A stretch of DNA of 64,000 bases from Mesorhizobium sp. B2-3-4 (GCF_006442315.1 NZ_VFVY01000027.1:1-64000); one strand, 5' to 3'. Shown: positions 52,647 through 61,840, counted from the first letter of the stretch. Translations and numbers: made by a program. Notes: generated by a model from the sequence alone, not told the origin.

Positions 52647-52666
52647 CCCGGCCTTTTGAGGCCGGG
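52647..52666 (+). terminator. Hairpin behind leuD
   Basis: CCCGGCC and GGCCGGG pair around TTTTGA. There is no long T-run, so it is a moderate terminator. A rhizobial repeat element begins immediately after it. Confidence 0.5.
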
Positions 52667-52668
52667 TT

Positions 52669-52769
52669 AGAGCAGTTCCGGGAAAAGTGCCTAGCGCTTC
52701 CCCTTTGGAATTGCTTGAAAACAAAGAGTTAGAGCGGGGCAGCGATTCCACCAAACGCTGAACCGCTCT
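52669..52769. repeat. RIME-like dispersed repeat element, about 100 bp
   Basis: The ends AGAGCAGTTC and GAACCGCTCT are near-perfect inverted repeats, and the inside has GGAATTGCTTGAAAACAAAG. I recall this sequence pattern as a common intergenic repeat in rhizobia, where such elements have been called RIME. No coding capacity. Confidence 0.65.
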
Positions 52770-52793
52770 GGTGCGACTGAAGGAGGGATAGTC

Positions 52794-53726
52794 ATGAGAC
52801 ATCAGCTTCTTGCCGGCGCCTGCGGGTTGGCCCTGTTGCTGGTGCCCGCCGCGGGCGGGCTCGCGCAGACGCAGACGCCGGCCGCGCAGCCGGCGCCGGC
52901 CGAACAACCAGCCGCCGGCCAGGACACGGGGACGAACGCCGCCGACGCTTCCGACGACGACAAGCAGGCGCCCGTGCCGTTCGAGGGCGGCCACCTCACC
53001 ATCACGCAGCCGGAGCAGGATGGCGAGAAGGTGCTGGCCTATGACGGCCAGAAGCTGGCCAGCAATTACGACGTGTTCTTCGACAAGATCGTTGAGGTCG
53101 GCGGCGTCAAGGTGGCGCTTTTCGATGTCGGCGATGGCGGCAATCAATGCGGCCCGGCCAAGGTGATCGTCTGGAAGCCGGAGGGGGGCACCATCCAGAG
53201 CACTACGGTCGAACAGGACGAGTGCGGCGCGCCGCCGGCGGCGGTGTCCGACGATGCCATCTATTTCGTGCCGTACCTTCTGCCGGGCGACGACAAGCCG
53301 GCCTTGCAATGGTCGCCGGCGTCAGGGCTGACGATTTCCGGCAATCTGAGCTACACGCCGGAGCCCGGCACCGACTGGAAGGATATCGACCCGTCGAAAT
53401 ACGACAACATCATCGACGCCTTCCACAATGAGGCCGTCTACAAGGAAGCGCAGAAGCTGCTCGGCAACGACATGCCCGACATGGCGACCAGCCTGCTGGT
53501 CGGCGGCGGTACGGAAAAGACAGCGTCCGGCGCCTTCTATGCCACGGGCTGCGTGCCGCATGATTGCGGCGGCAATGACGGCTTCATGGCGGTCGACCCG
53601 GCCCAGCACAAGCTCTACTTCGCCCGCCGCGGCGACGATGGCCAGCCAAAGGGCTGGCCATCGCTGGAGACATGGCCTGCCGATATCAAGGCAGCGCTGG
53701 ACAAGGCGCAGGGCGAGGCGAACTAG
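52794..53726 (+). CDS. Exported protein of unknown function
   Basis: A 310-residue protein. Residues 1-24 form a signal peptide (CGLALLLVPAAGGLAQ). A Pro/Ala/Gln-rich linker (residues 25-60) precedes a folded part with GEKVLAYDGQKLASNYDVFF, VGDGGNQCGPAKVIVW, DDAIYFVPYLLPG and a C-terminal GASGAFYATGCVPHDCGG-like motif (SGAFYATGCVPHDCGGN) followed by GFMAVDPAQHKLYFARRGDD. Four Cys residues could make two disulfides. It is probably periplasmic. I do not recognise a named family. The start follows GAAGGAGGG. Confidence 0.75.
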   Translation: MRHQLLAGACGLALLLVPAAGGLAQTQTPAAQPAPAEQPAAGQDTGTNAADASDDDKQAPVPFEGGHLTITQPEQDGEKVLAYDGQKLASNYDVFFDKIVEVGGVKVALFDVGDGGNQCGPAKVIVWKPEGGTIQSTTVEQDECGAPPAAVSDDAIYFVPYLLPGDDKPALQWSPASGLTISGNLSYTPEPGTDWKDIDPSKYDNIIDAFHNEAVYKEAQKLLGNDMPDMATSLLVGGGTEKTASGAFYATGCVPHDCGGNDGFMAVDPAQHKLYFARRGDDGQPKGWPSLETWPADIKAALDKAQGEAN

Positions 53727-53777
53727 TCTGGCATTGGGCCGGCCGGGACCGGTTCGCAATTCCAGCAGGACAGGGGT

Positions 53778-53911
53778 TCAGTTCGCTCCCAGGCTCAGCG
53801 CTTTCTTGCGGTCGGCCTCGGCACGCTTGTGATTGCCCTTTGCTTCCCATGCCCGGCTTCGGGCCTTGTAGGCCGTGGCGAAATCCGGATCGAGGGTTAT
53901 CGCCCGGCTCA
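53778..53911 (-). pseudogene. Frameshifted 3' end of the TPR protein
   Basis: In the frame next to the TPR gene the sequence continues SRAITLDPDFATAYKARSRA and then WEAKGNHKRAEADRKKALSL, ending at a TGA at 53778-53780. This is the expected last TPR unit. Compared with the matching motif earlier in the same gene (coding DDYSRAITL), one base is missing at about 53909-53914. The remnant is 43 residues. Confidence 0.85.
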
Positions 53912-56587
53912 ATCGTCTATGGCGCCATCATAGTCGGCCCTGCCGGTTCGGATGACGCCTCGGCCCATATAGGCAAAATGGTTCTTGCGATCGAGGCTGA
54001 GCGCCATTTCGAAGTCGCGCATCGCGGCGTCGTCATTATGACTGCCCATCCATATGAGGCCTCGATCGGCATAGACCCTCGCGTCCTTGGGATTGAGGCT
54101 GATGGCCATCTCGTAGTCCGCAAGCGCCCCTTCGTAATCGCCTTGGAAGCCGCGGTTCTGGCCGCGGTCATAATAGGTATCGGCAGAATTCGGATTGAGC
54201 GTGATCGCCCGGCTGTAGTCGTCGACGGCACGGGCGTACTCGCCTTTTGCCTCCCAGGCCAAGGCCCGAGCCAGATAGGCGTCGTGGAATGCCGGGAAGA
54301 GTGCAATCGCCTTGCCGTAAAGGGCTATGGCACCGTCATAGTTCTTTCTCTCCTGCAGCGCCCAGCCCTTGCCGAATAGCCGCGCCGCCGGCGAAGTGCT
54401 GCCTGGCCTTGTCGGTTCTTCGCCAGTCTGGCCGTCGACTTTGCTCGATCTCGTCGAGGCGCCCGCGCGGGTGTTCTTGCCGGTTGCAGGTTGCGTGTCG
54501 GCGGAGACGGCTGCCTTCCCGCTTTGCCCTTTCGTCGCCATCGCTGCCTTGCGGGCGATGGCATAGTCGGAATTGCCGGGGTCGAGTTCGAGCGCCTTGT
54601 CGAAGTCGATGACGGCGCCCGCGTAATCCTTCCGGTCGGCCCGCGCCATGCCGCGCGCATAATAGCTGGCGTCATCCTTCGCATCGATCCCGATCGCGAC
54701 GGAATAGGCGGCGATCGCACGCCCGGCGTCGCCCTTGGCGTGCCAGGCCAGGCCCTCGCAGTAGAAGGCGTCGTGCGCCTTCGGGTCGAGTTCGGCGGCG
54801 CGGCCGCAGTCGGCTAGCGCGCCGTCGGCATCGCCCGAGGTTATCCTGGCGAGGCCCCGGTGCAGAAGCGCCTCAGGAAAGTTGGGACTGACGGCTATGG
54901 CCTTGTCGTAGTCCGCGATCGCCTTGGCGTAGTCCCGCTTGGCGGCCCAGGCCCGACCGCGGCCGAGATGGGCAAAGCGGTTTTCGGGATCGAGCGCGAT
55001 CGCCTGGTCGTAGGCGCCGATCGCCTTGTCATACTTGCCCATGCCGAGGAAGGCGTCGCCACCAAGGACAGCCTCCAGGGCGCGCGGGTCCTTTGCCGCA
55101 AGGACCCTTTCTGTCAGCGCCTTACCTTCCGCGGCCGTCATCTGCGGAATGGCCGATGGCGGCTTCGGAGTGCCTGTCTCGGGCTCCGCTTGTATCGCGT
55201 CTGGCGGTGGGGCGAGCGCAACGCTGCCGTCCGCGAACTGCTCGTCGCAGGTTCCAGCCCGCCGCGGATCGAGCTCGACGGCGCGCCGGCAATCGGCGGC
55301 GGCGCCGACCTTGTCGCCGCTCAGCGTCCTCGCGCGGCCCCGCAAAAGATAGGCCTCGGCATTGTCCGGGTCGAGGCTGATCGCCTTGGCAAGGTCGAGA
55401 AGCGCGCCTCCGACACCATAATCCGCCAGCCGCGCCTTGGCGCGTTCGACCAGGACATTTGCCGCGGCCGGGTCCCTTGTGTTACCGGCCGCCGACTGGT
55501 CGGGTTCGCCGGGCGCACGCTCGTTGCAGGAGCCTGCGCGCTTCGGCTCAAGTTCAACGGCGCGCCGGCAGTCATTGGCGGCAATGGCGTAATTTCCTTG
55601 CGAAGCCTCGGCGAGCGAGCGGTCGTAAAAAGCTTCGGCATTGTAGGGGTCGAGCTGAATGGCAGCGCTGAAACTGTCGATTGCACTGGCGACATAGCCC
55701 TGCGTCTGCTGCTCCAAGCCTCGCTTCAGATACCAGGCAACGCGCTCCGAGTGATCCTCTTTCCTGGGGTAGAGTTGAAGCGGCTCGTACGGGGGCGGCG
55801 CGGCCGGCTGTTCAGCCGCCCGTCGCGTGGCCTGGAGGCTCAGCCTTTCCTTGGCGTACTCAGGATCAGACGGATCGAGCGCGATGGCCTTGTCCAGATC
55901 GGCGATAGCCTTGTCGGGATCGATCGTCTTCCAGACCAATGCGCGGATAAAGTAAGACCTTGCATCGTTCGGCTTCAAGGAGATGGCCTTGTCGAGATCG
56001 GCGAATGCTTCCCGTGCATTGCCGATCCGGGCCATGGTCATACCGCGTACCCGGTACGCCTGGTCGTCGGCCGGGTCGAGGCGGATCGCTTCATCCAGAT
56101 CGGCAAGAGCGCCGGCATAGTCTCTCTTCAAGCCCCGGCTTTTGGCGCGGTTGAAATAGAAATGCGAATTTGCCGGATCCAGCCGGATCGCCTCGTCGAA
56201 TTCAACAATTGCGCTGACATGGTCGCCCTTGTCCTGCCAGGCGATGCCGCGCACGCCGTAGGCGCTCGCATTGGTGGGGTCGATATCGATCGCCACGTCG
56301 CAATCGACGATGGCACGGTCGTGCTCGCCTTTCTTGCTGAATGCCCTGGCGCGATTGACATAGAGGCCGGCATCGTCCGGCGTGAGCGCGATCGCGCGGG
56401 TGCAGGCGGCGATCCGCCGGTCGGGATCGACCTTGCCGCGGCTGAAACAGGTTGCGTGGTCAACGCCGGCAGCGGACGCCGGCGTGCCGAGACCGACGAG
56501 GGCCACCAGCCCCGCCAGCAATAACAATGACAGCCAGCCAGGCATTGCAATAAACGCGCATGCAAGCGCGCTCATTCGGCGTGACAT
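53909..56587 (-). CDS. Multi-TPR repeat exported protein (C-terminus truncated by a frameshift)
   Basis: An 892-residue protein. Residues about 10-40 form a signal peptide or anchor (PGWLSLLLLAGLVALVGLG). The rest is about 18-20 tetratricopeptide units with the 34-residue spacing and D-x-A-I-x-x-L-x-P-x-x-x-x-A-Y pattern, for example AIVEFDEAIRLDPANSHFYF. Three linkers interrupt the arrays. TPR arrays bind partner proteins. The start follows GGGGGAGA. The stop arises from a one-base deletion; the last unit continues out of frame to 53778. Whether the loss matters is unclear, because only the final repeat is cut. Confidence 0.85.
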   Translation of the reverse strand: MSRRMSALACAFIAMPGWLSLLLLAGLVALVGLGTPASAAGVDHATCFSRGKVDPDRRIAACTRAIALTPDDAGLYVNRARAFSKKGEHDRAIVDCDVAIDIDPTNASAYGVRGIAWQDKGDHVSAIVEFDEAIRLDPANSHFYFNRAKSRGLKRDYAGALADLDEAIRLDPADDQAYRVRGMTMARIGNAREAFADLDKAISLKPNDARSYFIRALVWKTIDPDKAIADLDKAIALDPSDPEYAKERLSLQATRRAAEQPAAPPPYEPLQLYPRKEDHSERVAWYLKRGLEQQTQGYVASAIDSFSAAIQLDPYNAEAFYDRSLAEASQGNYAIAANDCRRAVELEPKRAGSCNERAPGEPDQSAAGNTRDPAAANVLVERAKARLADYGVGGALLDLAKAISLDPDNAEAYLLRGRARTLSGDKVGAAADCRRAVELDPRRAGTCDEQFADGSVALAPPPDAIQAEPETGTPKPPSAIPQMTAAEGKALTERVLAAKDPRALEAVLGGDAFLGMGKYDKAIGAYDQAIALDPENRFAHLGRGRAWAAKRDYAKAIADYDKAIAVSPNFPEALLHRGLARITSGDADGALADCGRAAELDPKAHDAFYCEGLAWHAKGDAGRAIAAYSVAIGIDAKDDASYYARGMARADRKDYAGAVIDFDKALELDPGNSDYAIARKAAMATKGQSGKAAVSADTQPATGKNTRAGASTRSSKVDGQTGEEPTRPGSTSPAARLFGKGWALQERKNYDGAIALYGKAIALFPAFHDAYLARALAWEAKGEYARAVDDYSRAITLNPNSADTYYDRGQNRGFQGDYEGALADYEMAISLNPKDARVYADRGLIWMGSHNDDAAMRDFEMALSLDRKNHFAYMGRGVIRTGRADYDGAIDD

Positions 56588-56775
56588 GGTCTGATCTCCC
56601 CCCGGAGTTGGCTCGTCGCTGCTGTGCATAGTTCTGTGTTTGTTCCAAAATGCAAGCAGAAATTGCAGTGGTCGCCGACTTTACAGGTGCTGCACCGCCG
56701 ATCCACCGGCATTGGCCCATGGCAGGGCCGGCGCTTTCCCACAGAATGGGTCGCAACCATGGCAAGGGACACCCA

Positions 56776-57159
56776 ATGCGCAATCTCATCTCCACCGGCT
56801 CCCCGTTCGAAAAGACCGCCGGCTATTCGCGCGCCGTGGTGCAGGGCGACTGGTGCTTCGTCTCCGGCACGACCGGCTACGACTATGCCACCATGACCAT
56901 GCCCGAAACCGTCGAGGCGCAGACGCGCAACTGCCTGGCGACGATCGGCAAGGCGCTCGCCGATGGCGGCTTCGAGATGGCGGATGTGGTGCGGGCGCAT
57001 TACTACATCACCGACCAGGCCTTCGTGGACGTCGTCTTCCCGATCCTGGGCGAGACGTTCGGCGACATCAGGCCGGCGGCGACGATGATCGTCTGCCAGC
57101 TCAACAAGCCGGAAATGAAGATCGAGATCGAGGTGACGGCGCTGCGGCGCACGGCCTGA
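56776..57159 (+). CDS. RidA family protein (second copy)
   Basis: A 127-residue RidA: SPFEKTAGYSRAVVQGDWCFVSG, QTRNCLATIGKALADGGFEM, VVRAHYYITDQAFVDVVFPIL, then the conserved Arg in GDIRPAATMIVCQL and IEIEVTALRR. It differs clearly from the copy at 781. The start at 56776 follows AAGGGA. It probably deaminates imine intermediates. It is followed by a VOC-family gene. Confidence 0.9.
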   Translation: MRNLISTGSPFEKTAGYSRAVVQGDWCFVSGTTGYDYATMTMPETVEAQTRNCLATIGKALADGGFEMADVVRAHYYITDQAFVDVVFPILGETFGDIRPAATMIVCQLNKPEMKIEIEVTALRRTA

Positions 57160-57208
57160 TGCAACCGCCCAGAAGCCGGCAATGCGTGCGCAAAGCGAGG
57201 ATCAGCCC

Positions 57209-57562
57209 ATGGTGAAGGTCAAGCGCATCGTCGCCAACATCGCTACGCAAGACAGTGCCGCGGCGAAACATTTCTATCAGGACGTACTCGGGCTCGACGT
57301 GCTGATGGATCAAGGCTGGATCGTCACATGCGGCTCGGCCCAGACGATGACCGTGCAGCTAAGCTTCATGAGCGAGGGTGGCTCGGCCACGCCGGTGCCG
57401 GACCTGTCGATCGAGGTCGACGATGTCGATGCGGCGCTGACCGCCATGACGCAAGCCGGCTTCGCCATCGAATACGGTCCGGCGGACGAACCCTGGGGCG
57501 TGCGGCGCTTCTATGTGCGTGACCCGCTCGGCCGGCTGGTCAACATTCTCTCGCATCGGTGA
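57209..57562 (+). CDS. VOC (glyoxalase/bleomycin-resistance) family protein
   Basis: A 117-residue protein with two beta-alpha-beta-beta-beta modules: RIVANIATQDSAAAKHFYQDVLG, then DLSIEVDDVDAALTAMTQAG, and FYVRDPLGRLVNILSHR. The usual metal-binding His/Glu are only partly identifiable, so the activity may be ligand binding, not catalysis. The start may be 57182 instead. Confidence 0.85.
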   Translation: MVKVKRIVANIATQDSAAAKHFYQDVLGLDVLMDQGWIVTCGSAQTMTVQLSFMSEGGSATPVPDLSIEVDDVDAALTAMTQAGFAIEYGPADEPWGVRRFYVRDPLGRLVNILSHR

Positions 57563-57648
57563 CCAAGGAAGCAGCCTGCAGGCTTGCGCCGCAAGCGCTT
57601 GGCGTTTAGCAAGGCCGCGGTTCAAATCTTTCCAGGACGGTTTTCTCC

Positions 57649-58752
57649 ATGGCAACGAAGCATCTTTTCCTGCTCCCCGGCGACGGCATCGGCCCCGAGG
57701 CCATGGCCGAGGTCAAGAAACTGATCGCTGCCATGAACGACAAGCTCTCCACCGGTTTCGTCACCGATGAGGGTCTTGTCGGCGGCTGCGCCTATGACGC
57801 GCATGGCGCGGCGATCTCCGATGCCGACATGGACAAGGCGATGGCGGCCGATGCGGTGCTGTTCGGCGCCGTCGGCGGTCCGAAATGGGATGCCGTGCCC
57901 TACGAGGTGCGCCCCGAGGCCGGCCTGCTGCGGCTGCGCAAGGACATGGAGCTGTTCGCCAACCTCAGGCCGGCCATCTGCTACCCGGCGCTCGCGGCAT
58001 CGTCCTCGCTCAAGCAGGAAGTGGTCGAAGGCCTCGATATCCTCATCGTGCGCGAACTGACCGGCGGCGTCTATTTCGGCGAGCCCAAGCAGATCATCGA
58101 TCTCGGCAATGGCCAGAAGCGCGGCATCGACACCCAGGTCTACGACACGTTCGAGATCGAGCGCATTTCGGGCGTCGCTTTCGAGCTCGCGCGGACACGC
58201 CGCAATCATGTGACTTCCATGGAAAAGCGCAACGTCATGAAGTCGGGCGTGCTGTGGAACGAGGTCGTCACCCAGACGCAGAAGGCTAGATATTCCGACG
58301 TCAAGCTCGACCATATGCTGGCCGACGCCGGCGGCATGCAGCTGGTGCGCTGGCCCAAGCAGTTCGACGTCATCGTCACCGACAATCTGTTCGGCGACAT
58401 GCTGTCCGACATCGCCGCCATGCTGACCGGCTCGATCGGCATGCTGCCGTCGGCCTCGCTCGGCGCGCCTGACGTCAAGACCAAGAAGCGCAAGGCGCTC
58501 TATGAGCCGGTGCACGGCTCGGCGCCCGACATCGCCGGCAAGGGCATCGCCAATCCGATCGCCATGATCGCCTCCTTCGCCATGTGCCTGCGCTATTCCT
58601 TCGGCATGGTGGCGGAGGCCGACAAGCTCGAAGGTGCGATCGCCGCCGTGCTCGACCAGGGCCTGCGCACCAAGGATATCTTGTCCGCCGGCATGACCGA
58701 AGTCGGCACCGTCGCGATGGGCGACGCGATCATCGCCAAGTTCCTGGGGTGA
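57649..58752 (+). CDS. leuB: 3-isopropylmalate dehydrogenase
   Basis: A 367-residue LeuB, the NAD-dependent oxidative decarboxylase after LeuCD in leucine synthesis. Landmarks: LLPGDGIGPEAMAEV, PEAGLLRLRKDMELFANLRP, RELTGGVYFGEPKQI, YDTFEIERI, and DNLFGDMLSDIAAMLTGSIG with the C-terminal YEPVHGSAPDIAGKGIANPI. These carry the substrate Arg residues and Asp metal ligands. leuD lies 5 kb upstream with unrelated genes between, so the leucine genes are not one operon here. Confidence 0.97.
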   Translation: MATKHLFLLPGDGIGPEAMAEVKKLIAAMNDKLSTGFVTDEGLVGGCAYDAHGAAISDADMDKAMAADAVLFGAVGGPKWDAVPYEVRPEAGLLRLRKDMELFANLRPAICYPALAASSSLKQEVVEGLDILIVRELTGGVYFGEPKQIIDLGNGQKRGIDTQVYDTFEIERISGVAFELARTRRNHVTSMEKRNVMKSGVLWNEVVTQTQKARYSDVKLDHMLADAGGMQLVRWPKQFDVIVTDNLFGDMLSDIAAMLTGSIGMLPSASLGAPDVKTKKRKALYEPVHGSAPDIAGKGIANPIAMIASFAMCLRYSFGMVAEADKLEGAIAAVLDQGLRTKDILSAGMTEVGTVAMGDAIIAKFLG

Positions 58753-58794
58753 TTCCCGGGCGAGGGCGGCCAGGGGTGCCTTGGCCGCTTGCCG

Positions 58795-59505
58795 TCAGAT
58801 CCTGACGCCGGCCGGCACCGGTCCCCACTGGTTTTCGCGCGCCTGTGTCGGGATCAGCGCGAATACCAGGATGATCAGGCTGCCGATGCTGGGAATGAAG
58901 ATCAGCAGATAGAGCCAGCCCGACAGGCCGATGTCGTGCAGGCGGCGCACTGTCATGCCGAGACCGGGCAGGAAGGTCGCCAAAAGGAAGGTGCCGCAGA
59001 GGCCCACCGTCACCGCCGCCGAGACGTCGCTGTCGAAATTGCCCATCTGGTTGTCCGTGAAGATGCCGATGCCGCCGATGATCAGCAGGCTGACCACCCA
59101 GAACAGGCAGTAGCCCCAATATTCCTTGCGCCGGGCACGGCCGGCGAAGTTGAAGTAGTTCTGGGTCAGGCCCCGCCAGAAATAGCCCCAGAGATCACCG
59201 GGTTCGGCAGGCGCGCTGTTGCTGGATCGGCCGAAAGGCTGTGCCGGAGAGGCGGCCCCGGACGGTATGTTGGCGACCGGGACGGCGTTGGTACCGGCGG
59301 CCGGGGGCGCAGCGCCGGCCTGGCCGGCGATTGGAAAGACATCGCGCGCCTGGCCGCTGGCCGGCAGGAATTCCACCGCGGCGCCGCGCGCCATGCTGCT
59401 CCCGCCGCGCAGGTCCTCGCGCCTGAAAGTGTAACGGTTGCCGTCGGCACCGGTGATGAAACCGAAGCCCTGGCTCTCGTCGTAGTGAAGAACTTCGCCG
59501 CGCAT
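58795..59505 (-). CDS. Cold-shock-like domain fused to DUF805 membrane protein
   Basis: A 236-residue protein. Residues 1-55 look like a cold-shock-type OB domain (MRGEVLHYDESQGFGFITGA, then YTFRREDL). A Pro/Ala-rich linker follows. Residues about 105-220 match DUF805: FNFAGRARRKEYWGYCLFWV, a second membrane segment, LGMTVRRLHDIGLSGW, IFIPSIGSLIILVFAL. DUF805 is a small integral membrane family of unknown role. Fusing an RNA/DNA-binding-like fold to it is unusual but known in related bacteria. The start follows GAGGGGGAT. Confidence 0.85.
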   Translation of the reverse strand: MRGEVLHYDESQGFGFITGADGNRYTFRREDLRGGSSMARGAAVEFLPASGQARDVFPIAGQAGAAPPAAGTNAVPVANIPSGAASPAQPFGRSSNSAPAEPGDLWGYFWRGLTQNYFNFAGRARRKEYWGYCLFWVVSLLIIGGIGIFTDNQMGNFDSDVSAAVTVGLCGTFLLATFLPGLGMTVRRLHDIGLSGWLYLLIFIPSIGSLIILVFALIPTQARENQWGPVPAGVRI

Positions 59506-59561
59506 GCGCCATCCCCCTCGTCGCCACGTCCCGCCAAGATGTGGCACAGGGTCAAGTGCAG

Positions 59562-59633
59562 GGGCAAGACCGGGCACATGGGCAAGACCGATCGCATGGG
59601 CAAGACCGGCACGGGGGCAAGAAGGGCAACATG
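59562..59633 (+). repeat. 18-bp tandem repeats upstream of the glycosyltransferase gene
   Basis: The unit GGGCAAGACCG plus seven bases occurs at 59562, 59580 and 59598, with a partial fourth copy at 59616. It lies in the intergenic region. The copy number may vary between strains. Confidence 0.65.
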
Positions 59634-59666
59634 GCTACCGTCCTGGCGGCAAATCAGGGATAAGGC

Positions 59667-61121
59667 ATGGACAGCAACCGCCTTCGGCAGAAGCAGACGA
59701 TGACTGAACCTATCGATGCCGGCGTGACGAGTGGGAATGAAGAGGCCGCGAGGCCCGTGCTTCCTGTCCTGGCCATCGACGCCACCGGGCTGATGTTCTG
59801 GCCGCCCGGCAAGGGTCTGGCGGGCATTCCGCGCGTCGAGAGCTTTCTCGTCAACGCGGCGCTGACGGATCCGGATCCTTGCGTGGAAGCGGTGGCGTTC
59901 AGGCCGAGCGAGGGCAGGTTCCGGCCGCTTGCCCCTTATGAACTGGATCATGTCGCGGCGGGTCCGATTTCACCGCACCGGGTCAGGCCGTGGCCGGGAA
60001 GACGCGCGGCGATGACGCAGGCTTTCGCGGCGGTGCGGCAACGGCCATGGGACAAGCGCGAGACGGATCGTCATCTTGCCAAGACGGTGACGAACGGCAG
60101 CAAGGGGACGGCCTACCAGGCGACGCGGCTGCTGATGCGCGCCTATCGTCTCTACCAGCGGGCCCGGATCCGGTTGGGTGCCAGGGCCGATGCGCCCGGT
60201 CCGGATGCCGAGGGGGCGTCCGGCCTCGTCCTGATCAGCCATCACATCCTGACCCAGGAAGACCGGTCCGCGGTCTCCGGCACGGCCGGCAAGCTCGCCT
60301 TCCTTTGCCACGATCTCATCCCGACCTTGCGCCCGGACATGCTTGGCGCCGGCACGAGCGAAGGCCGCTACGGCTCCTATCTCGAACAGCTCGTGCGTTC
60401 GGGCGCGCCGGCGTTCTGCGCCTCGGACGAGGTTGGCACGACACTGACCGATCACATGCGCAAGGCCGGCATCGCCGCGCCTGTGGTGTACCGGTTCCCG
60501 ATGCCGTCCATCCTGCACGAGACCGCGTCCCGCATGGGGGCGACCTCGCGCATCGAGGCGGGCGAGCCCTTCGTGATCTATTGTTCGACCATCGAAGTGC
60601 GCAAGAATCACATATTGCTGGCCCGGATCTGGCAGCAGGCGCGCGAGGAAGGGGTGAAGCTGCCGAGGCTCGTCTGCGCCGGGCGCTGGGGCTGGATGAT
60701 CGAGCCGCTGCAAGCCTATCTCAAGGCGCATCCCGAACTGCTCCAGTCGGTCACATTCACCGGACTGGTCAGCGACGAGGAGCTCATCCGCTACTATCGC
60801 AGTGCCGCTTTCGGCGTCTTTCCCTCGCATATCGAGGGCTGGGGCTACGGCGCCTCGGAATGTCTCGATTTCGGCATTCCGGTCATCGTGTCGACCGCGC
60901 CGTCCCTCATCGAGGCGAGTGGCGGACTGATGCCGGCGATCGATTCCAACGACCAAGCCGGCTGGTATGCCGCCATCCGCAGGATGGCGGAAGACAAGCA
61001 ATGGCATTCATCGCTGGTCAGCCGTATCGCCGAGCAGCACCGGCCAACGCCGGCTTCCGCAAGCTGGGCCGCCATCAAGGCCGGTCTGCAGGCGTCAGCC
61101 TCCCGGGCTTCAAAGGCCTGA
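59667..61121 (+). CDS. Glycosyltransferase, GT4/GT1-like
   Basis: A 484-residue glycosyltransferase. The C-terminal GT-B domain has PFVIYCSTIEVRKNHILLAR, VCAGRWGWMIEPL, VTFTGLVSDEELIRYYRSAA and FGVFPSHIEGWGYGASECLD, the Glu-rich donor-binding motif, then GIPVIVSTAPSLIEASGG. The N-terminal half begins LAIDATGLMFWPPGKGLAGI. It likely adds a sugar from a nucleotide donor to a polysaccharide or lipid carrier. It stands alone, without other polysaccharide genes nearby. The start may instead be the in-frame ATG at 59700. Confidence 0.88.
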   Translation: MDSNRLRQKQTMTEPIDAGVTSGNEEAARPVLPVLAIDATGLMFWPPGKGLAGIPRVESFLVNAALTDPDPCVEAVAFRPSEGRFRPLAPYELDHVAAGPISPHRVRPWPGRRAAMTQAFAAVRQRPWDKRETDRHLAKTVTNGSKGTAYQATRLLMRAYRLYQRARIRLGARADAPGPDAEGASGLVLISHHILTQEDRSAVSGTAGKLAFLCHDLIPTLRPDMLGAGTSEGRYGSYLEQLVRSGAPAFCASDEVGTTLTDHMRKAGIAAPVVYRFPMPSILHETASRMGATSRIEAGEPFVIYCSTIEVRKNHILLARIWQQAREEGVKLPRLVCAGRWGWMIEPLQAYLKAHPELLQSVTFTGLVSDEELIRYYRSAAFGVFPSHIEGWGYGASECLDFGIPVIVSTAPSLIEASGGLMPAIDSNDQAGWYAAIRRMAEDKQWHSSLVSRIAEQHRPTPASASWAAIKAGLQASASRASKA

Positions 61122-61216
61122 CCGGAACCAGATCACGCGGCTGATCGGTTCCATCCGTCAGTGGCCTCGAGCAATGCGGAACAACGGGTGGAACAGGACC
61201 GTCCGGCGGAGGCAGA

Positions 61217-61771
61217 ATGAAGAGCAAAAGGCTTGCCCTGTACACTTTCGGCATATTCCGTGCGCCAGCCGGTGATGCCGTGAACCAGGGCTTTCATGAC
61301 CGCAACGACCGCAATTTTCTGATTGCCGAGACAAGCGAGGGATTCATCGCAAGGTCGGGCTATGAGGAAGAACCTGGTCCGGAAAGTTGGGGCGTGCAGG
61401 TTTTTCCACGCTTCTACCTCGAGCAGGGGGACGGCTGGACCCCTTCGACGCTGTCGTTGTGGAAAGACCTGGCATCACCAATGGCATTCGCCTACGCGGG
61501 AATTCATATGGAGGCGATGCGGCATGGGCGAGAATGGTTTCTCAAACCGGCATGGCCGCCCTATGTGCTCTGGTGGGTCGAGTGGGACCATGAACCCAGT
61601 TGGGCGGAGGCGGTGGTCAGACACGAATTTCTCCATGACCACAAGGCCAGCCCTTTTGCCTTCGATTTCAAGACCTGTTTCGATGAAGATGGCCGCCCGA
61701 CGGCGATCGACAGCCAATTGGTCAAACAAAATATTCGTTTGAACGAAAAGCGGCAGCAGCAAACAGGCTGA
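61217..61771 (+). CDS. DUF3291-like protein
   Basis: A 184-residue protein. The order of motifs, LALYTFGIFRAPAGDAVNQG, FHDRNDRNFLIAETSEGFIA, TLSLWKDLASPMAFAYAGIH, AMRHGREWF and VLWWVEWDHEPSWAEAVVRH, matches the DUF3291 family of presumed monooxygenase-like ferredoxin-fold proteins. The start has GGAGG upstream. Activity is unknown. Confidence 0.75.
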   Translation: MKSKRLALYTFGIFRAPAGDAVNQGFHDRNDRNFLIAETSEGFIARSGYEEEPGPESWGVQVFPRFYLEQGDGWTPSTLSLWKDLASPMAFAYAGIHMEAMRHGREWFLKPAWPPYVLWWVEWDHEPSWAEAVVRHEFLHDHKASPFAFDFKTCFDEDGRPTAIDSQLVKQNIRLNEKRQQQTG

Positions 61772-61840
61772 TCCTTCGCCAGGGCGGCAATCCGCCCTGA
61801 TGCCGGCGCAACGTCAGCGCCAGCAAGCCGCCGCGGTTTC

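Noticed and set aside
52017..58752. A leu operon
   Set aside because: leuD and leuB are 5 kb apart with unrelated and opposite-strand genes between, and leuC is not in the window.
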